32,911 nucleotides of DNA from Lachnoclostridium sp. UBA903 (GCA_002294045.1 DBEP01000066.1:73179-106089); one strand, 5' to 3'. Positions 24,355 to 32,887 are shown, counted from the first letter of the stretch. Program-made: numbers and translations. Notes: a model not told the origin generated them from the sequence alone.

Positions 24355-24933
24355 CTATTCCAAGAATCCCAGATGCTGCAATAATATCTTCAGCCCAAGA
24401 CAGACCAGTATAATCCCTCCGGCCAGTTCGGCTTTCGCTTTGAATTTTGTCCCGAATATATTACCGACCAAAACGCCGGCAACGGACAGAATAAAAGTTA
24501 TCAGGCCGATAAAGGAAACGGCGGGAACAATATCCACCTTCAGGAATGCGAAGGTAATACCGACTGCCAGGGCATCGATACTGGTAGCTACCGCTAAAAC
24601 CACCATGCTTTTAAATTTCAGAGCCTTAGCATCATCTTCTTCACAGCAGCCTTCCTCGTCTTTTTTCAAAGCCCCCCGGATCATATGTATTCCGATAAAC
24701 CCTAATAACAGAAATGCAACCCAGTGATCGATATTTGATATTGCGTCGCTGAACTGTATACCAAGAATATATCCGATTAACGGCATTCCGGCCTGAAAAA
24801 TACCAAAATATAATCCTACCGTCAATGAATGCCTTGCCGTAATTTTCCGGAAGGATAAGCCCTTACAGACTGCAACGGCAAAAGCATCCATGGACAGGCC
24901 GACTGCTAAGATAAATAATTCCAATAAACTCAT
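24355..24933 (-). CDS. mntP: Manganese efflux pump MntP
   Basis: The 192-residue protein has six predicted membrane segments in two related halves. Each half carries the conserved Asp in its first helix: Asp16 in VGLSMDAFAVAVCKG and Asp120 in LAVATSIDALAVG, residues needed for Mn2+ export in E. coli MntP. The cytoplasmic loop DEEGCCEEDD is rich in acidic and Cys residues. AAAGGAG lies eight bases before the ATG. The gene has a 320-base leader with its own promoter and a yybP-ykoY manganese riboswitch, which gives independent support for the function. Confidence 0.96.
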   Translation of the reverse strand: MSLLELFILAVGLSMDAFAVAVCKGLSFRKITARHSLTVGLYFGIFQAGMPLIGYILGIQFSDAISNIDHWVAFLLLGFIGIHMIRGALKKDEEGCCEEDDAKALKFKSMVVLAVATSIDALAVGITFAFLKVDIVPAVSFIGLITFILSVAGVLVGNIFGTKFKAKAELAGGIILVCLGLKILLQHLGFLE

Positions 24934-25061
24934 AATTCATTCTCCTTTAGGTTTAAGATTAAGGGTAACAGCTTGCAATTTTCTATTGAACAAGAAATAG
25001 TTTGCAAAGCAAACTTTGCGCTGACGCTTGGCCGCTTTGCGGCATAATTCCTCTCAAGCGT

Positions 25062-25120
25062 AATGCGCATCCCGCGGAGCGTTTTTATCTCATAGGAGAA
25101 CTTTCCTATGAGATAAAAAA
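25062..25120. repeat. 59-bp palindromic repeat abutting a terminator, copy 2
   Basis: This differs from 6037-6095 at only two positions. The palindrome ATCTCATAGGA/TCCTATGAGAT begins in the T-tract of the mntP riboswitch terminator. On the minus-strand side it is followed by the hairpins GCCGC/GCGGC (25030-25042) and AGTTTGC/GCAAACT (25000-25016). A frame on the plus strand (25002-25265) runs through it and shares the peptide NAHPAERFYL with the 6-kb copy, but is probably not translated. Confidence 0.82.
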
Positions 25121-25157
25121 AGACTCACCTACAGCCTGTAAAGCTGTAGATAAGTCT
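25114..25157 (-). terminator. Terminator of the mntP riboswitch expression platform
   Basis: A 15-bp stem with only GU wobbles, AGACTTATCTACAGC (25143-25157) with GCTGTAGGTGAGTCT (25121-25135), is followed by seven T on the minus strand. Its 5' arm includes CTTATC, which also forms the 3' strand of the riboswitch P1 helix (25149-25154). The two structures exclude each other. Confidence 0.92.
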
Positions 25158-25236
25158 CGCTATTTAAAACAAAACCAGATAGTAACTATCAGTATGTTGG
25201 CTTCGTTACACGAACATGCTAACTACTCCCTTATCA
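25149..25236 (-). promoter_or_regulatory. yybP-ykoY manganese riboswitch aptamer
   Basis: On the minus strand this 88-nt RNA begins with GATAAG, the 5' strand of P1, followed by the hallmark GGGAGTAG. The helix GTTAGC/GCCAAC encloses the hairpin TTCGT-GTA-ACGAA. The conserved loop segment AACATACT follows, then a GATAGT/ACTATC hairpin, the hallmark GCGAGAC and the closing CTTATC of P1. These are the conserved parts of yybP-ykoY riboswitches, which bind Mn2+. Mn2+ should stabilise P1, hide the terminator's 5' arm and let transcription enter mntP. Confidence 0.93.
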
Positions 25237-25250
25237 CAATAACAATTATA

Positions 25251-25279
25251 ATAATAGCCTATTGATAAAAACATGTCAA
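25251..25279 (-). promoter_or_regulatory. mntP promoter
   Basis: On the minus strand a perfect -35 TTGACA (25274-25279) and a -10 TATTAT (25251-25256) are 17 bases apart. Transcription would start just before the riboswitch. Confidence 0.9.
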
Positions 25280-25382
25280 CATTTTTTTTGGCTATCGGCA
25301 GAACAAATGCAGACCGAAAAATAATCTGTTATTACAATTACCCGGAATACCGGTATCCTGCTCCTATTGTTAAGATGACGAT

Positions 25383-26309
25383 TTACCCTTTAATGGAACC
25401 AATCATAACACCTTTTACGAAATATTTCTGTACAAACGGATACAAACACATTATAGGTACCGTGGATACGATGATTAGTGAATATTTCAGCAATTCCGCC
25501 ATTCCCTGCTTTGCCGCCGCCACTTCCGGGTCTACCACCAGATTGGTATCTATGGTATTGGCAATAAGAATCTGTTTCAGTACAATCTGAAGGGGAAATT
25601 TATCCTTGGTATTTAAGTAAAGAAAGCCGTTAAAATAGGAATTCCAATGGCCGATGGCATAAAATAATACCAGTACGGCAATCAAAGCTTTCGAAAGCGG
25701 CAGCAAAATACTGAAAAAATACCGTGTGTCGCTGCATCCGTCTATCCTGGAGGCCTCCAATAACTCGCCCGGTATACTGGACTGAATAAAAGTCCTGGCA
25801 ATAATCATGTTATAAACGGAAAGTGCCCCGGGAAGTACCATTGCCCACAGGCTGTCAATAAGATGCAGATTTTTAATCTGCATATACAAAGGAACCATCC
25901 CTCCTCTGAAAATCATGGTAAAGGTAAACAGAAACATAAAAAAGTTACGTCCCGGCAGGTCCCTTCTGGACAGAGGATAAGCCAGAATCATGGTAACCAC
26001 AATGTTAATAAAGGTACCTAAAACCGTATAAATAACCGTATTACGGTATCCGGTAAATATATCCGGATTTTTGAAAACGGCCTCGTACCCTTCCAGACTG
26101 AGATCTACGGGCAACAGCACGACCTGCCCCGAACTTACCGCATAGGGTGAGGAAAAGGAAGCGGAAATAATATAAACCAAAGGGTATAAAATGACAATCA
26201 GTAAAAGGATAAGGAAAATATGGATAATGGTGTAATAAATTTTATCATCCGCCGATAATTTTATTTTTCTTTTTAAATTCTTTTTTTTGGTAACCGTAAG
26301 CGCCCTCAT
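25383..26309 (-). CDS. Oligosaccharide ABC transporter permease, LplC/YtcP type
   Basis: The 308-residue inner-membrane protein begins with a basic cytoplasmic tail (TKKKNLKRKIK), then about six membrane segments. It has the LplC-type PLVYIISASFSSPYAVSSGQ and the EAA-type loop EASRIDGCSDTRYFFSILLP (185-204). I chose the ATG at 26309, behind AAAGGAG with 8-base spacing; a GTG three codons upstream overlaps that site. It is the third gene of the SBP-LplB-LplC unit. No ATPase is encoded. No good terminator follows; GGAATACCGGTATCC at 25343-25357 is a loopless palindrome. Confidence 0.93.
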   Translation of the reverse strand: MRALTVTKKKNLKRKIKLSADDKIYYTIIHIFLILLLIVILYPLVYIISASFSSPYAVSSGQVVLLPVDLSLEGYEAVFKNPDIFTGYRNTVIYTVLGTFINIVVTMILAYPLSRRDLPGRNFFMFLFTFTMIFRGGMVPLYMQIKNLHLIDSLWAMVLPGALSVYNMIIARTFIQSSIPGELLEASRIDGCSDTRYFFSILLPLSKALIAVLVLFYAIGHWNSYFNGFLYLNTKDKFPLQIVLKQILIANTIDTNLVVDPEVAAAKQGMAELLKYSLIIVSTVPIMCLYPFVQKYFVKGVMIGSIKG

Positions 26310-26324
26310 GTTTGCCACTCCTTT

Positions 26325-27275
26325 CTAGAACAGGCTGCTGCCTCCAAGCTTCTTGCTGAAGAAATTCACAACGGTGATTAATACCATATTTATGGAGGAA
26401 TTAAATAAATCTATCGCCGTTGCATAGGAAAAGTCGTTGGTAGAGCTTGCTATCCCCACTTTGTATACATAGGTGGATATTACCTCGCTGGAAGAAAGAT
26501 TAAGCGGATTCTGCATAAGGTAAGGTTTATCAAATCCGATATTCATAATATGCCCGGCATTTAAAATAAGCATAATTGCCGCTGTCGGCAATATAGCCGG
26601 CAGATCTACGTGGATAACCCGCTGGAAACGGCTTGCTCCGTCTACTTCCGCCGCTTCATGAAGCTCCGTATCGACTCCCGAAAGTGCGGCAATATAGATA
26701 ATGGAATTATACCCTATGGACTGCCAGACACCGGACCAAACGTAAATATGGGGAAACGCATTCGGATTTGACATCAGATCCGGCACCTCCCGGCCGTTTA
26801 ATAAGCCGTACAGGTTAGCAAGGAGGCCGATTCTGGGATTCAGCATCTGGGTGAGGATTCCGACCATAACTACCAGCGAAATAAAGTAAGGCAGGTAGGT
26901 AACCGTCTGCACGAATTTTTTATACCGGTTGCTCCTGATGGAATTCAATACCAGCGCAAGCATGATAGGAAGGGGAAATCCTGCAAAAAGACCGTAAAAA
27001 GAAATCGTAAGTGTATTTTTAATAACCCGCCCAAACTGGTAGGAGGTAAAAAATTTAACAAATTGGTCCAGCCCCACCCATGGACTTCCCCATATGCCAA
27101 GTCTTGCATTAAACTTCTTGAAGGCCAGCTGAATTCCCAGCATGGGCACATAGCTGAACAGAATAATATAGATAACGGGTATGAGCAGAAAAACATAAAG
27201 CTGCCATTTTCCTAATATTCTTTTACCTAAATCCCTTTTTCCCGCAACAGGTACTGCTGCTTTCGCTGCTTTCAT
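26325..27275 (-). CDS. Oligosaccharide ABC transporter permease, LplB/YteP type
   Basis: The 316-residue membrane protein has the LplB pattern: an N-terminal YVFLLIPVIYIILFSYVPML segment, GIQLAFKKFN, and the EAA loop EAAEVDGASRFQRVIHVDLP (207-226). It forms the pore with the LplC-type partner encoded 15 bases downstream. A 175-bp repeat element separates it from the binding-protein gene upstream. AAAGGAC about ten bases before the ATG is a weak ribosome site. Confidence 0.94.
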   Translation of the reverse strand: MKAAKAAVPVAGKRDLGKRILGKWQLYVFLLIPVIYIILFSYVPMLGIQLAFKKFNARLGIWGSPWVGLDQFVKFFTSYQFGRVIKNTLTISFYGLFAGFPLPIMLALVLNSIRSNRYKKFVQTVTYLPYFISLVVMVGILTQMLNPRIGLLANLYGLLNGREVPDLMSNPNAFPHIYVWSGVWQSIGYNSIIYIAALSGVDTELHEAAEVDGASRFQRVIHVDLPAILPTAAIMLILNAGHIMNIGFDKPYLMQNPLNLSSSEVISTYVYKVGIASSTNDFSYATAIDLFNSSINMVLITVVNFFSKKLGGSSLF

Positions 27276-27319
27276 AATTTATATGTCCTTTCTTTTTCGT
27301 ATAATCAGGGCTGAAACCG

Positions 27320-27494
27320 CGTTACTGTTCACACCCCTGCTACAAGCAGCAGTGTTGTGAACAATAACACGCTTCGCGATGCACACAAAACGCAAAGACA
27401 GCGTTTTGGCGCAGCAATTCTCCGGTTTTCTGTGACTTTCGCTTCGCTGCACTCACAAAAAACACGTCGCGTATACAGGGTGTGAACAGTAACG
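27320..27494. repeat. 175-bp MITE-like element (family C) with perfect 17-bp inverted ends
   Basis: The ends CGTTACTGTTCACACCC (27320-27336) and GGGTGTGAACAGTAACG (27478-27494) are perfect inverted copies. AAACC occurs next to both ends (27314-27318 and 27495-27499), a possible target duplication. Inside, AAAACGC/GCGTTTT (27387-27406) can pair, and a 38-bp core (27424-27461) recurs at 21668-21705. It has no coding capacity and lies between the binding-protein and permease genes. Confidence 0.85.
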
Positions 27495-27543
27495 AAACCT
27501 CCCCCGGATGAAATGCAGGATTGCCGGTGAATTTATGCCTTAT

Positions 27544-29256
27544 TTACTGATTGCCGGAAAGCATCCTGTCATAGGCTTCCTGGGAAACCTCCAGATATTC
27601 CTGCAGCCCGATGTCATTTAGTTCCTGCAGGTATTTGTCCCAATCGGAAAGGGGTCTTGTTCCTGTAATAAAAGCGGCAACAGCCTCATCACGGTAGGTT
27701 GCCAGAGTGGTCTTTATATCTGCAATCCGGTCCGCTTCTTCCGGCAGGTAAATGATTCTCTGCACGGTTTCATCCGGTATTTTGCCTATGTATTCCGGAA
27801 CTGCCTGGGCTGTCATGTACTGGGAATCATAAGGATTTCCATTCCAGACCTGGCCGCAGATCATATCATAGGTCCTGGCCGTGGGATGATTTTCACCCCA
27901 GTGGTGATTCTGCAGCGTTCCCCAGATAGGATTGATATATTCCACTTTTTTCTCATAACCCAGTGACTCATACAGACCCGGTTTGGAAATGTCCGGCTCT
28001 TTCCAGTCCACATCTTTAATTCCGAATCTCCCCTGGTAAATCATATCCTCCTGGTACATATAATCAAAAACCATATAAGCGGCTGCCGGGTCCTTGCAGT
28101 CTTTTGTAATAAAACCGGCATAGCTGGGAATTCCGCTGGCATTGTAGCTTGTATAACAGATACCGTCCGGCCCGGTTAACGGGGCCAGGTGCGTCATATC
28201 TTCTTTTCTCCTGGATTCCACCTGATAAACGGACATGGAGCCGGCCGTCATTGCCCCCACAAGCTGTACATCCTGATTCTCAATGATTTGTTTAAACTGG
28301 TTCTGGTCCTGGGTAAAGGTTAAAGGAGACAAAAGCCCTTCTTCACTTAACTTATGCATGTACTCAAGGCCTTCCCTCCATCCGTCCTGGGTATAGGCAA
28401 CCTGAAGCTTCCCGTCCTTTACCTGCACATAATCGTAATTCTTATTCACATAGGTAAAAGCACCCATGATTGTAGGCCAGACATTCTGGTTCCATCCGTC
28501 TTTATTGCCAATCAGAGGAATTTCATCCGCTATTCCGTTGCCGTTCGGGTCGTCATCCCGGAAATGCTTCAGGACTTCATAATATTCGTCCGTGGTTGCA
28601 GGTTTCTGCAACCCCAGCTTATCAAGCCAGGTCTTGTTAATCCACAGCCGGTGCTCCCAATCATTTCCCAAGTCCTCCACAACTCTGGGGAAAGCATACA
28701 TGTTCCCGTCGGGAGAATTAATATATTGTTTGTATTTCTGTGCATCCTCACTGTCCAGATATTCCTTTAAGTAAACGGAAATTTCATCCGTCATTTCATT
28801 CAGGGGAATCAGATATCCCTGGGAACCGTAAGTATATGTCTGAAGATCGGTAAGCCCCCGGCAGATGATATCCGGCAATTTGCTTCCGGAAGAAATCATA
28901 ACGGCAAGCTTCTGGTCGCCCTCTGTTCCGGCAGGAAGATATTCAAAATTCAAATCCACATTAACGGCCTCTTCCAGTTTTTTTGTGTAATCATTGGTTT
29001 CAAAGTCTTCAATATTGGTATCCTGATTAACTAATACCGTAAGGACCACCTTATTTTTTAAAACGGGGACGCTGCCTTTTTCATTCAGATTGCCGGTATC
29101 AATATTACCTGTCCCGGATTCTGAGACAATATCCCCGGACCCGCCGCTGCCGGTTGTCTGTGAGTTATTGGCCGGGCTGCATCCCGGGAGCAGCATAGAA
29201 GTAATTAGAATGAAAGTAACTGCCTTTCTGGTAAATGGTGTTTTGCTTTTCTGCAT
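27544..29256 (-). CDS. Extracellular oligosaccharide-binding lipoprotein, LplA/YtcQ type
   Basis: The 570-residue protein has a lipoprotein signal ending LPGC with Cys26, a Gly/Ser-rich linker, and then a large family-1-type binding fold. Typical LplA-group segments are DDPNGNGIADEIPLIG (a calcium-loop-like DPNGNG), WPTIMGAFTYVNKNYDYVQV and DGWREGLEYMHKLSEEGLL. It captures sugar outside the cell for the LplB/LplC permeases encoded downstream. The divergent gene encodes a membrane AraC regulator, an arrangement resembling B. subtilis ytcQ-yteP-ytcP with ytdP, a pectin-related system. The actual ligand is unknown. AAAGGAG lies about ten bases before the ATG. Confidence 0.93.
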   Translation of the reverse strand: MQKSKTPFTRKAVTFILITSMLLPGCSPANNSQTTGSGGSGDIVSESGTGNIDTGNLNEKGSVPVLKNKVVLTVLVNQDTNIEDFETNDYTKKLEEAVNVDLNFEYLPAGTEGDQKLAVMISSGSKLPDIICRGLTDLQTYTYGSQGYLIPLNEMTDEISVYLKEYLDSEDAQKYKQYINSPDGNMYAFPRVVEDLGNDWEHRLWINKTWLDKLGLQKPATTDEYYEVLKHFRDDDPNGNGIADEIPLIGNKDGWNQNVWPTIMGAFTYVNKNYDYVQVKDGKLQVAYTQDGWREGLEYMHKLSEEGLLSPLTFTQDQNQFKQIIENQDVQLVGAMTAGSMSVYQVESRRKEDMTHLAPLTGPDGICYTSYNASGIPSYAGFITKDCKDPAAAYMVFDYMYQEDMIYQGRFGIKDVDWKEPDISKPGLYESLGYEKKVEYINPIWGTLQNHHWGENHPTARTYDMICGQVWNGNPYDSQYMTAQAVPEYIGKIPDETVQRIIYLPEEADRIADIKTTLATYRDEAVAAFITGTRPLSDWDKYLQELNDIGLQEYLEVSQEAYDRMLSGNQ

Positions 29257-29280
29257 TGAATGAAACTCCTTTCCATATTT

Positions 29281-29310
29281 GAGTGTGTTTTAAAAATGCT
29301 TGTGCCGGAA
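29281..29310. repeat. Lone end of element B in the binding-protein leader
   Basis: GAGTGTGTTTTAAAAATGCT followed by TGTGCCGG matches the reversed right end of element B (18.9 kb) with one or two differences. It lies between the binding-protein start and its probable -10 box, so it is transcribed as part of the 5' leader. Confidence 0.65.
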
Positions 29311-29362
29311 CCATAGGCTGAACTGTAACATAAATTCACATCGGAATTTACCTTTTTATGTT

Positions 29363-29368
29363 AGTATA
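29363..29368 (-). promoter_or_regulatory. Possible -10 box of the LplA-type operon
   Basis: TATACT on the minus strand, about 107 bases before the binding-protein start. No good -35 stands 17 bases upstream, which would suit an activator-dependent promoter. Confidence 0.35.
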
Positions 29369-29458
29369 ATTTCTAAAACCTGTAAATTTGATTTCCGGAA
29401 AATCATTGGAATATCGTTTAAGATTTGATTGTAAATTAGGAAAATTGTTTGAAAATCA

Positions 29459-29487
29459 TTGTCTTTTACCCATTTTCATTATATAAT
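29459..29487 (+). promoter_or_regulatory. Promoter of the membrane AraC regulator gene
   Basis: TTGTCT (29459-29464) and TATAAT (29482-29487) are 17 bases apart, 36 bases before the start codon. Confidence 0.75.
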
Positions 29488-29523
29488 ATGTCCATAAATA
29501 AACCTTATTTCCAGGGGGTAATT

Positions 29524-31854
29524 ATGAAATTATGGTCATTATCACGAAACCAGGAAAACCGGGGCAACCGGAAAAGATTTTTACGGTATCTGTCCAAATA
29601 CCTGTTACTGTCCTGTGTAATATCCTTATTATTTATTCCCATATATGTCGTTGCTTTGAATGCTACCAGACAGAATGTAATTCATGAAGTATACCGGGTA
29701 TTTGAAAGCGGACTTACAAGGGCGGACGGAATACTGAACAACCTGATTAATCTTTCCGACGCGATTACCGACGAACAGGACACAAGGCGTCTTTCCAGCA
29801 TACAGGGGAAAATGGGGCCCAGAGACTATATGTCGCTGATGAAAGCACAGACCTTTATGTTAAATGTCCTGGGTTCCGACTATACAATAAAGAATGCCTA
29901 TACGCTGTTTAAAAATAATGACATTTTTCTGTCCAAAACCCTGACAAGCCCCGACAGACAGCAGATATACAATGATTATTACAAGATAGAAGGGATATCG
30001 GAGGAGAATTGGGTCAGTATGGTGCTCACCGCCCAGGGACGTTTTGAATTTTTACCGGCTGGCAGAACCAACTGGACCTTTGTCCCCGGCAGAAACCGGG
30101 AACAGGAAGAAACCATCCATGTTGCCGTTCCTTCCCCCAGCCGGACCACCTTTACGGTAAAAAGTGTAACCGTGTTTTTGCTGGACTATGAGGAGTTCTT
30201 TTCCTATTTCGCTTCCGAAGAGCTTTTGAAGAACAGCTTTATTTACCTCACCGACGGGACAGGAACGGCTGTATTGAGGAAAAACTTCACCGACGGACCG
30301 CTCTCCCTCAGCAGGGATATCAGCCGGCTTACCTTGAATAATATCCCCTATACCGTAATGAGGGCGGATAATTCCGAGCTGGGTTTAAAAGCCGTTTTAG
30401 GAATTCCCGAAAGCTATTTCAGCGAAAAAGTGAATTCGGTGTGGCAATTTATAATTTTATACGTTATGCTTATTATTATAATCTGTATTTTTGCCTCCGT
30501 AACATTGGCTTATTACCAGTATTCTCCGGTAAAAAAAATGATGGATTCCATACAGAAAGTGATATCCTTTCCCCCGGATGAAAAAAATGAATACAGCTAC
30601 ATCTCCGACACCATAATTTCTCTGGATAACAGGAGCAGACACTATGAGGAAGAACTCGGCTTTATGAAGACTTCCATTTACAACAATCTCCTTGACCGGA
30701 TGCTTAACGGAAGAATCCACACCAGAGAGGACGAAGAAAAATGTATGACCGTATTTCATTTTATCAGTGATTACTTTTTAGTATGCGGTATGCGGATAGA
30801 ACAGGCCGTTGAAACGGTTGGGGAATTGGACATTACCACAAGAGTAAATGCCGTAATGCGTGAACTGCTGGCAAAGGACATTGATTTTCCCGTCTTTTTC
30901 TATAATGGCGAAACACTGAAAACCAGTATCATTTTTAACCTGCCGGAAGAAAGCAGAAGCAGCCTTGATTCATTTTATGAGTGCTTTTGCAGCATAGCTT
31001 CTTCCGTACATAAAACCTGCGGGGCAGACGTTATCTTCGGAATCGGGACAATCGCTTATGGAATCCGGCAGGTGGGTGTCAGCAGTGCAAATGCCCAGGA
31101 TGCCCTGCGCTTATCCCGCAGAGAGGCTCCGGTACATACGTGGTTTGACCGTAAGAAAAGCCGCAACAATATGTTTTTAGGAAATAAAGCCGCCCAGAGG
31201 CTTTATGAAATACTGCTCATAGGGGACCCCCAATATGTGGAAGAAGAATTCCACCAGCTTCAAAAAGAACTTTCCAAGTCCTGCCTTCTGACCGAGACGG
31301 AAATCAGCCAGGCATTTTATGTACTGCGGAATACGCTGGAAAGTGCCTCCTATGATATTCTGAATGCCGATGAAACAATAGAATTGCCGGAATATTCAAA
31401 AGAACTGAGTTTAACAGACCTGTTTTCCTCCTTTTACAAGCCCTGCATGAAACTGTGCAGCCATAAGATTATTAAACAGTCGGAAGAAGACCTACGGCAG
31501 AAAAATGAAATGATTCTCTACATTAAAAATAATTATGCGGACAGCGGGCTCTGTGCCATGACAATCGCCGGTAAATTTTATGTTTCCGAAAAATACGTAT
31601 TCACCCTTGTAAAAAGCCACACCGGCAAAAGCCTGGGTGAATTTATCGAACAGGTCCGTTTTTCAAAGGTGGAAGAACTTCTCGGAAGCAGCGTAGATAT
31701 CAACGAAATCCCCGCCCTGGTGGGTTTTAATTCGGTAAATACGTTTTATAAGGCCTTTAAACGGAATTACGGGGTTTCTCCCGGAAAATGGCGGAGTCTG
31801 ATAAAAAATTCCAGGAACAGCGGCTCTCTGGAAGATACTATGGGAACGGAATAA
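29524..31854 (+). CDS. Membrane-spanning AraC-family regulator (YtdP/YesS type)
   Basis: The 776-residue protein has a cytoplasmic N-terminus, a first membrane segment (about 27-46), an extracellular sensor domain of about 260 residues, a second membrane segment (about 307-330), a helical linker and a C-terminal AraC DNA-binding domain (about 660-760: CAMTIAGKFYVSEKYVF and VDINEIPALVGFNSVNTFY, ending NYGVSPGKWR). B. subtilis YtdP and YesS, which control pectin-use genes, have this plan. It should sense an extracellular sugar or the loaded binding protein and activate the divergent importer operon. The start at 29524 has AGGGGG six bases upstream; the frame extends back to 29449 over the promoter and is not used. 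Confidence 0.93.
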   Translation: MKLWSLSRNQENRGNRKRFLRYLSKYLLLSCVISLLFIPIYVVALNATRQNVIHEVYRVFESGLTRADGILNNLINLSDAITDEQDTRRLSSIQGKMGPRDYMSLMKAQTFMLNVLGSDYTIKNAYTLFKNNDIFLSKTLTSPDRQQIYNDYYKIEGISEENWVSMVLTAQGRFEFLPAGRTNWTFVPGRNREQEETIHVAVPSPSRTTFTVKSVTVFLLDYEEFFSYFASEELLKNSFIYLTDGTGTAVLRKNFTDGPLSLSRDISRLTLNNIPYTVMRADNSELGLKAVLGIPESYFSEKVNSVWQFIILYVMLIIIICIFASVTLAYYQYSPVKKMMDSIQKVISFPPDEKNEYSYISDTIISLDNRSRHYEEELGFMKTSIYNNLLDRMLNGRIHTREDEEKCMTVFHFISDYFLVCGMRIEQAVETVGELDITTRVNAVMRELLAKDIDFPVFFYNGETLKTSIIFNLPEESRSSLDSFYECFCSIASSVHKTCGADVIFGIGTIAYGIRQVGVSSANAQDALRLSRREAPVHTWFDRKKSRNNMFLGNKAAQRLYEILLIGDPQYVEEEFHQLQKELSKSCLLTETEISQAFYVLRNTLESASYDILNADETIELPEYSKELSLTDLFSSFYKPCMKLCSHKIIKQSEEDLRQKNEMILYIKNNYADSGLCAMTIAGKFYVSEKYVFTLVKSHTGKSLGEFIEQVRFSKVEELLGSSVDINEIPALVGFNSVNTFYKAFKRNYGVSPGKWRSLIKNSRNSGSLEDTMGTE

Positions 31855-31900
31855 ATCACTGAAATCCGAAACCGGAATAAACACAGAAGAGGGTGGAATA

Positions 31901-32887
31901 ATGCAGGATATTGCGGAACAATTAAGAGAAAAAATAAACCGGCTCCCGGAGCTTCCGGGTATTTACAAGTTTTATGATGCCGGCGGCAATATTATATATA
32001 TCGGAAAAAGCAAATGCCTGAAAAAGAGGGTAAAATCGTATTTTGTCAAATCGCCCAAATGGGAAAAAGTCAAAAAATTAGTCTGTTTTATTAAAGATAT
32101 CGGATATACCGTTACGGATACCCATTTAGAAGCCAGGTTGCTGGAATGTGAACTGATTAAAGCAAATAAGCCTTATTTTAACTCCCAAATGAAAAATGAC
32201 CAGCGGTATGTTTATCTTAAAGCGGCCGTCTATAACAATTCCAATCCCTTAACCGTAATTCCGGAAAGGGATGAGGATTCCTTCGGACCCTTTCGAAGCC
32301 GGTATACCCTGCTTGATATTGCCGATTCCCTAAGGAATATATATCCTATTCTCAAAGGCGGACAAGGTTACGTATTTGAATATCACCTTCTTCCGGTTTC
32401 CCTGGATAGGGAGGCTTTTCTGATAAACAGGAACCATCTTCTGGAAATACTGAAAGACAGCCGGAATATGGACTTATTCCTTCTGGAACTGGAGGATAAG
32501 ATGAAAGAGGCCGCTTCTTTTTATAAATTCGAAACAGCTTCCCGGTATCGGGATATCCTGTCCGGTTTTAAATATATCAGACACGGCATAGCCGCTTACG
32601 AGAACCTGCTTTCCAGAAGTATTATATTAAAGCTTCCTTACACGGAAGGCTTCAAACTGTTTTACATATCCGGCGGAAGAATACTCATAAAAGAAAATTT
32701 TCCTGCCCTTACGGAAAAAACGATGAAAGACTTTATTAAAAAAGGAAAATCCCGCGCCGCATCGGGAAAATGGGATTTAAGTGCGGATACGGAATTATTT
32801 ATTAATGAAAAAATGCGGATTGATTTCAGGGATGTTATGTATTCGGAAATCATGAGCCTGCCGGAAGAGATGGTTACTATTCTCTAA
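31901..32887 (+). CDS. GIY-YIG nuclease with UVR motif, UvrC-like but short
   Basis: The 328-residue protein starts like the UvrC excinuclease subunit: LPELPGIYKFYD (15-26), IIYIGKSKCLKKRVKSYF (31-48) with the GIY and YIG motifs and Arg43, and LEARLLECELIKANKPYFN with Glu82 as likely metal ligand. A UVR-like helix pair (about 193-228, LELEDKMKEAASFYKFETA) follows. UvrC is about 600 residues and has an RNase H-like second nuclease domain; that half is missing here and the gene stops normally. This is close to Cho-like proteins, which make only the 3' incision. It may be an auxiliary repair nuclease. GAGGGTGG lies six bases before the ATG. Confidence 0.88.
   Translation: MQDIAEQLREKINRLPELPGIYKFYDAGGNIIYIGKSKCLKKRVKSYFVKSPKWEKVKKLVCFIKDIGYTVTDTHLEARLLECELIKANKPYFNSQMKNDQRYVYLKAAVYNNSNPLTVIPERDEDSFGPFRSRYTLLDIADSLRNIYPILKGGQGYVFEYHLLPVSLDREAFLINRNHLLEILKDSRNMDLFLLELEDKMKEAASFYKFETASRYRDILSGFKYIRHGIAAYENLLSRSIILKLPYTEGFKLFYISGGRILIKENFPALTEKTMKDFIKKGKSRAASGKWDLSADTELFINEKMRIDFRDVMYSEIMSLPEEMVTIL

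Noticed and set aside
25002..25265. 87-codon plus-strand frame upstream of mntP
   Set aside because: It runs antisense through the riboswitch, its terminator and the repeat, which fully explain the sequence.
25343..25357. Palindrome GGAATACCGGTATCC as terminator of the LplABC-type operon
   Set aside because: It has no loop and no T-run, so it would not work as a rho-independent terminator.
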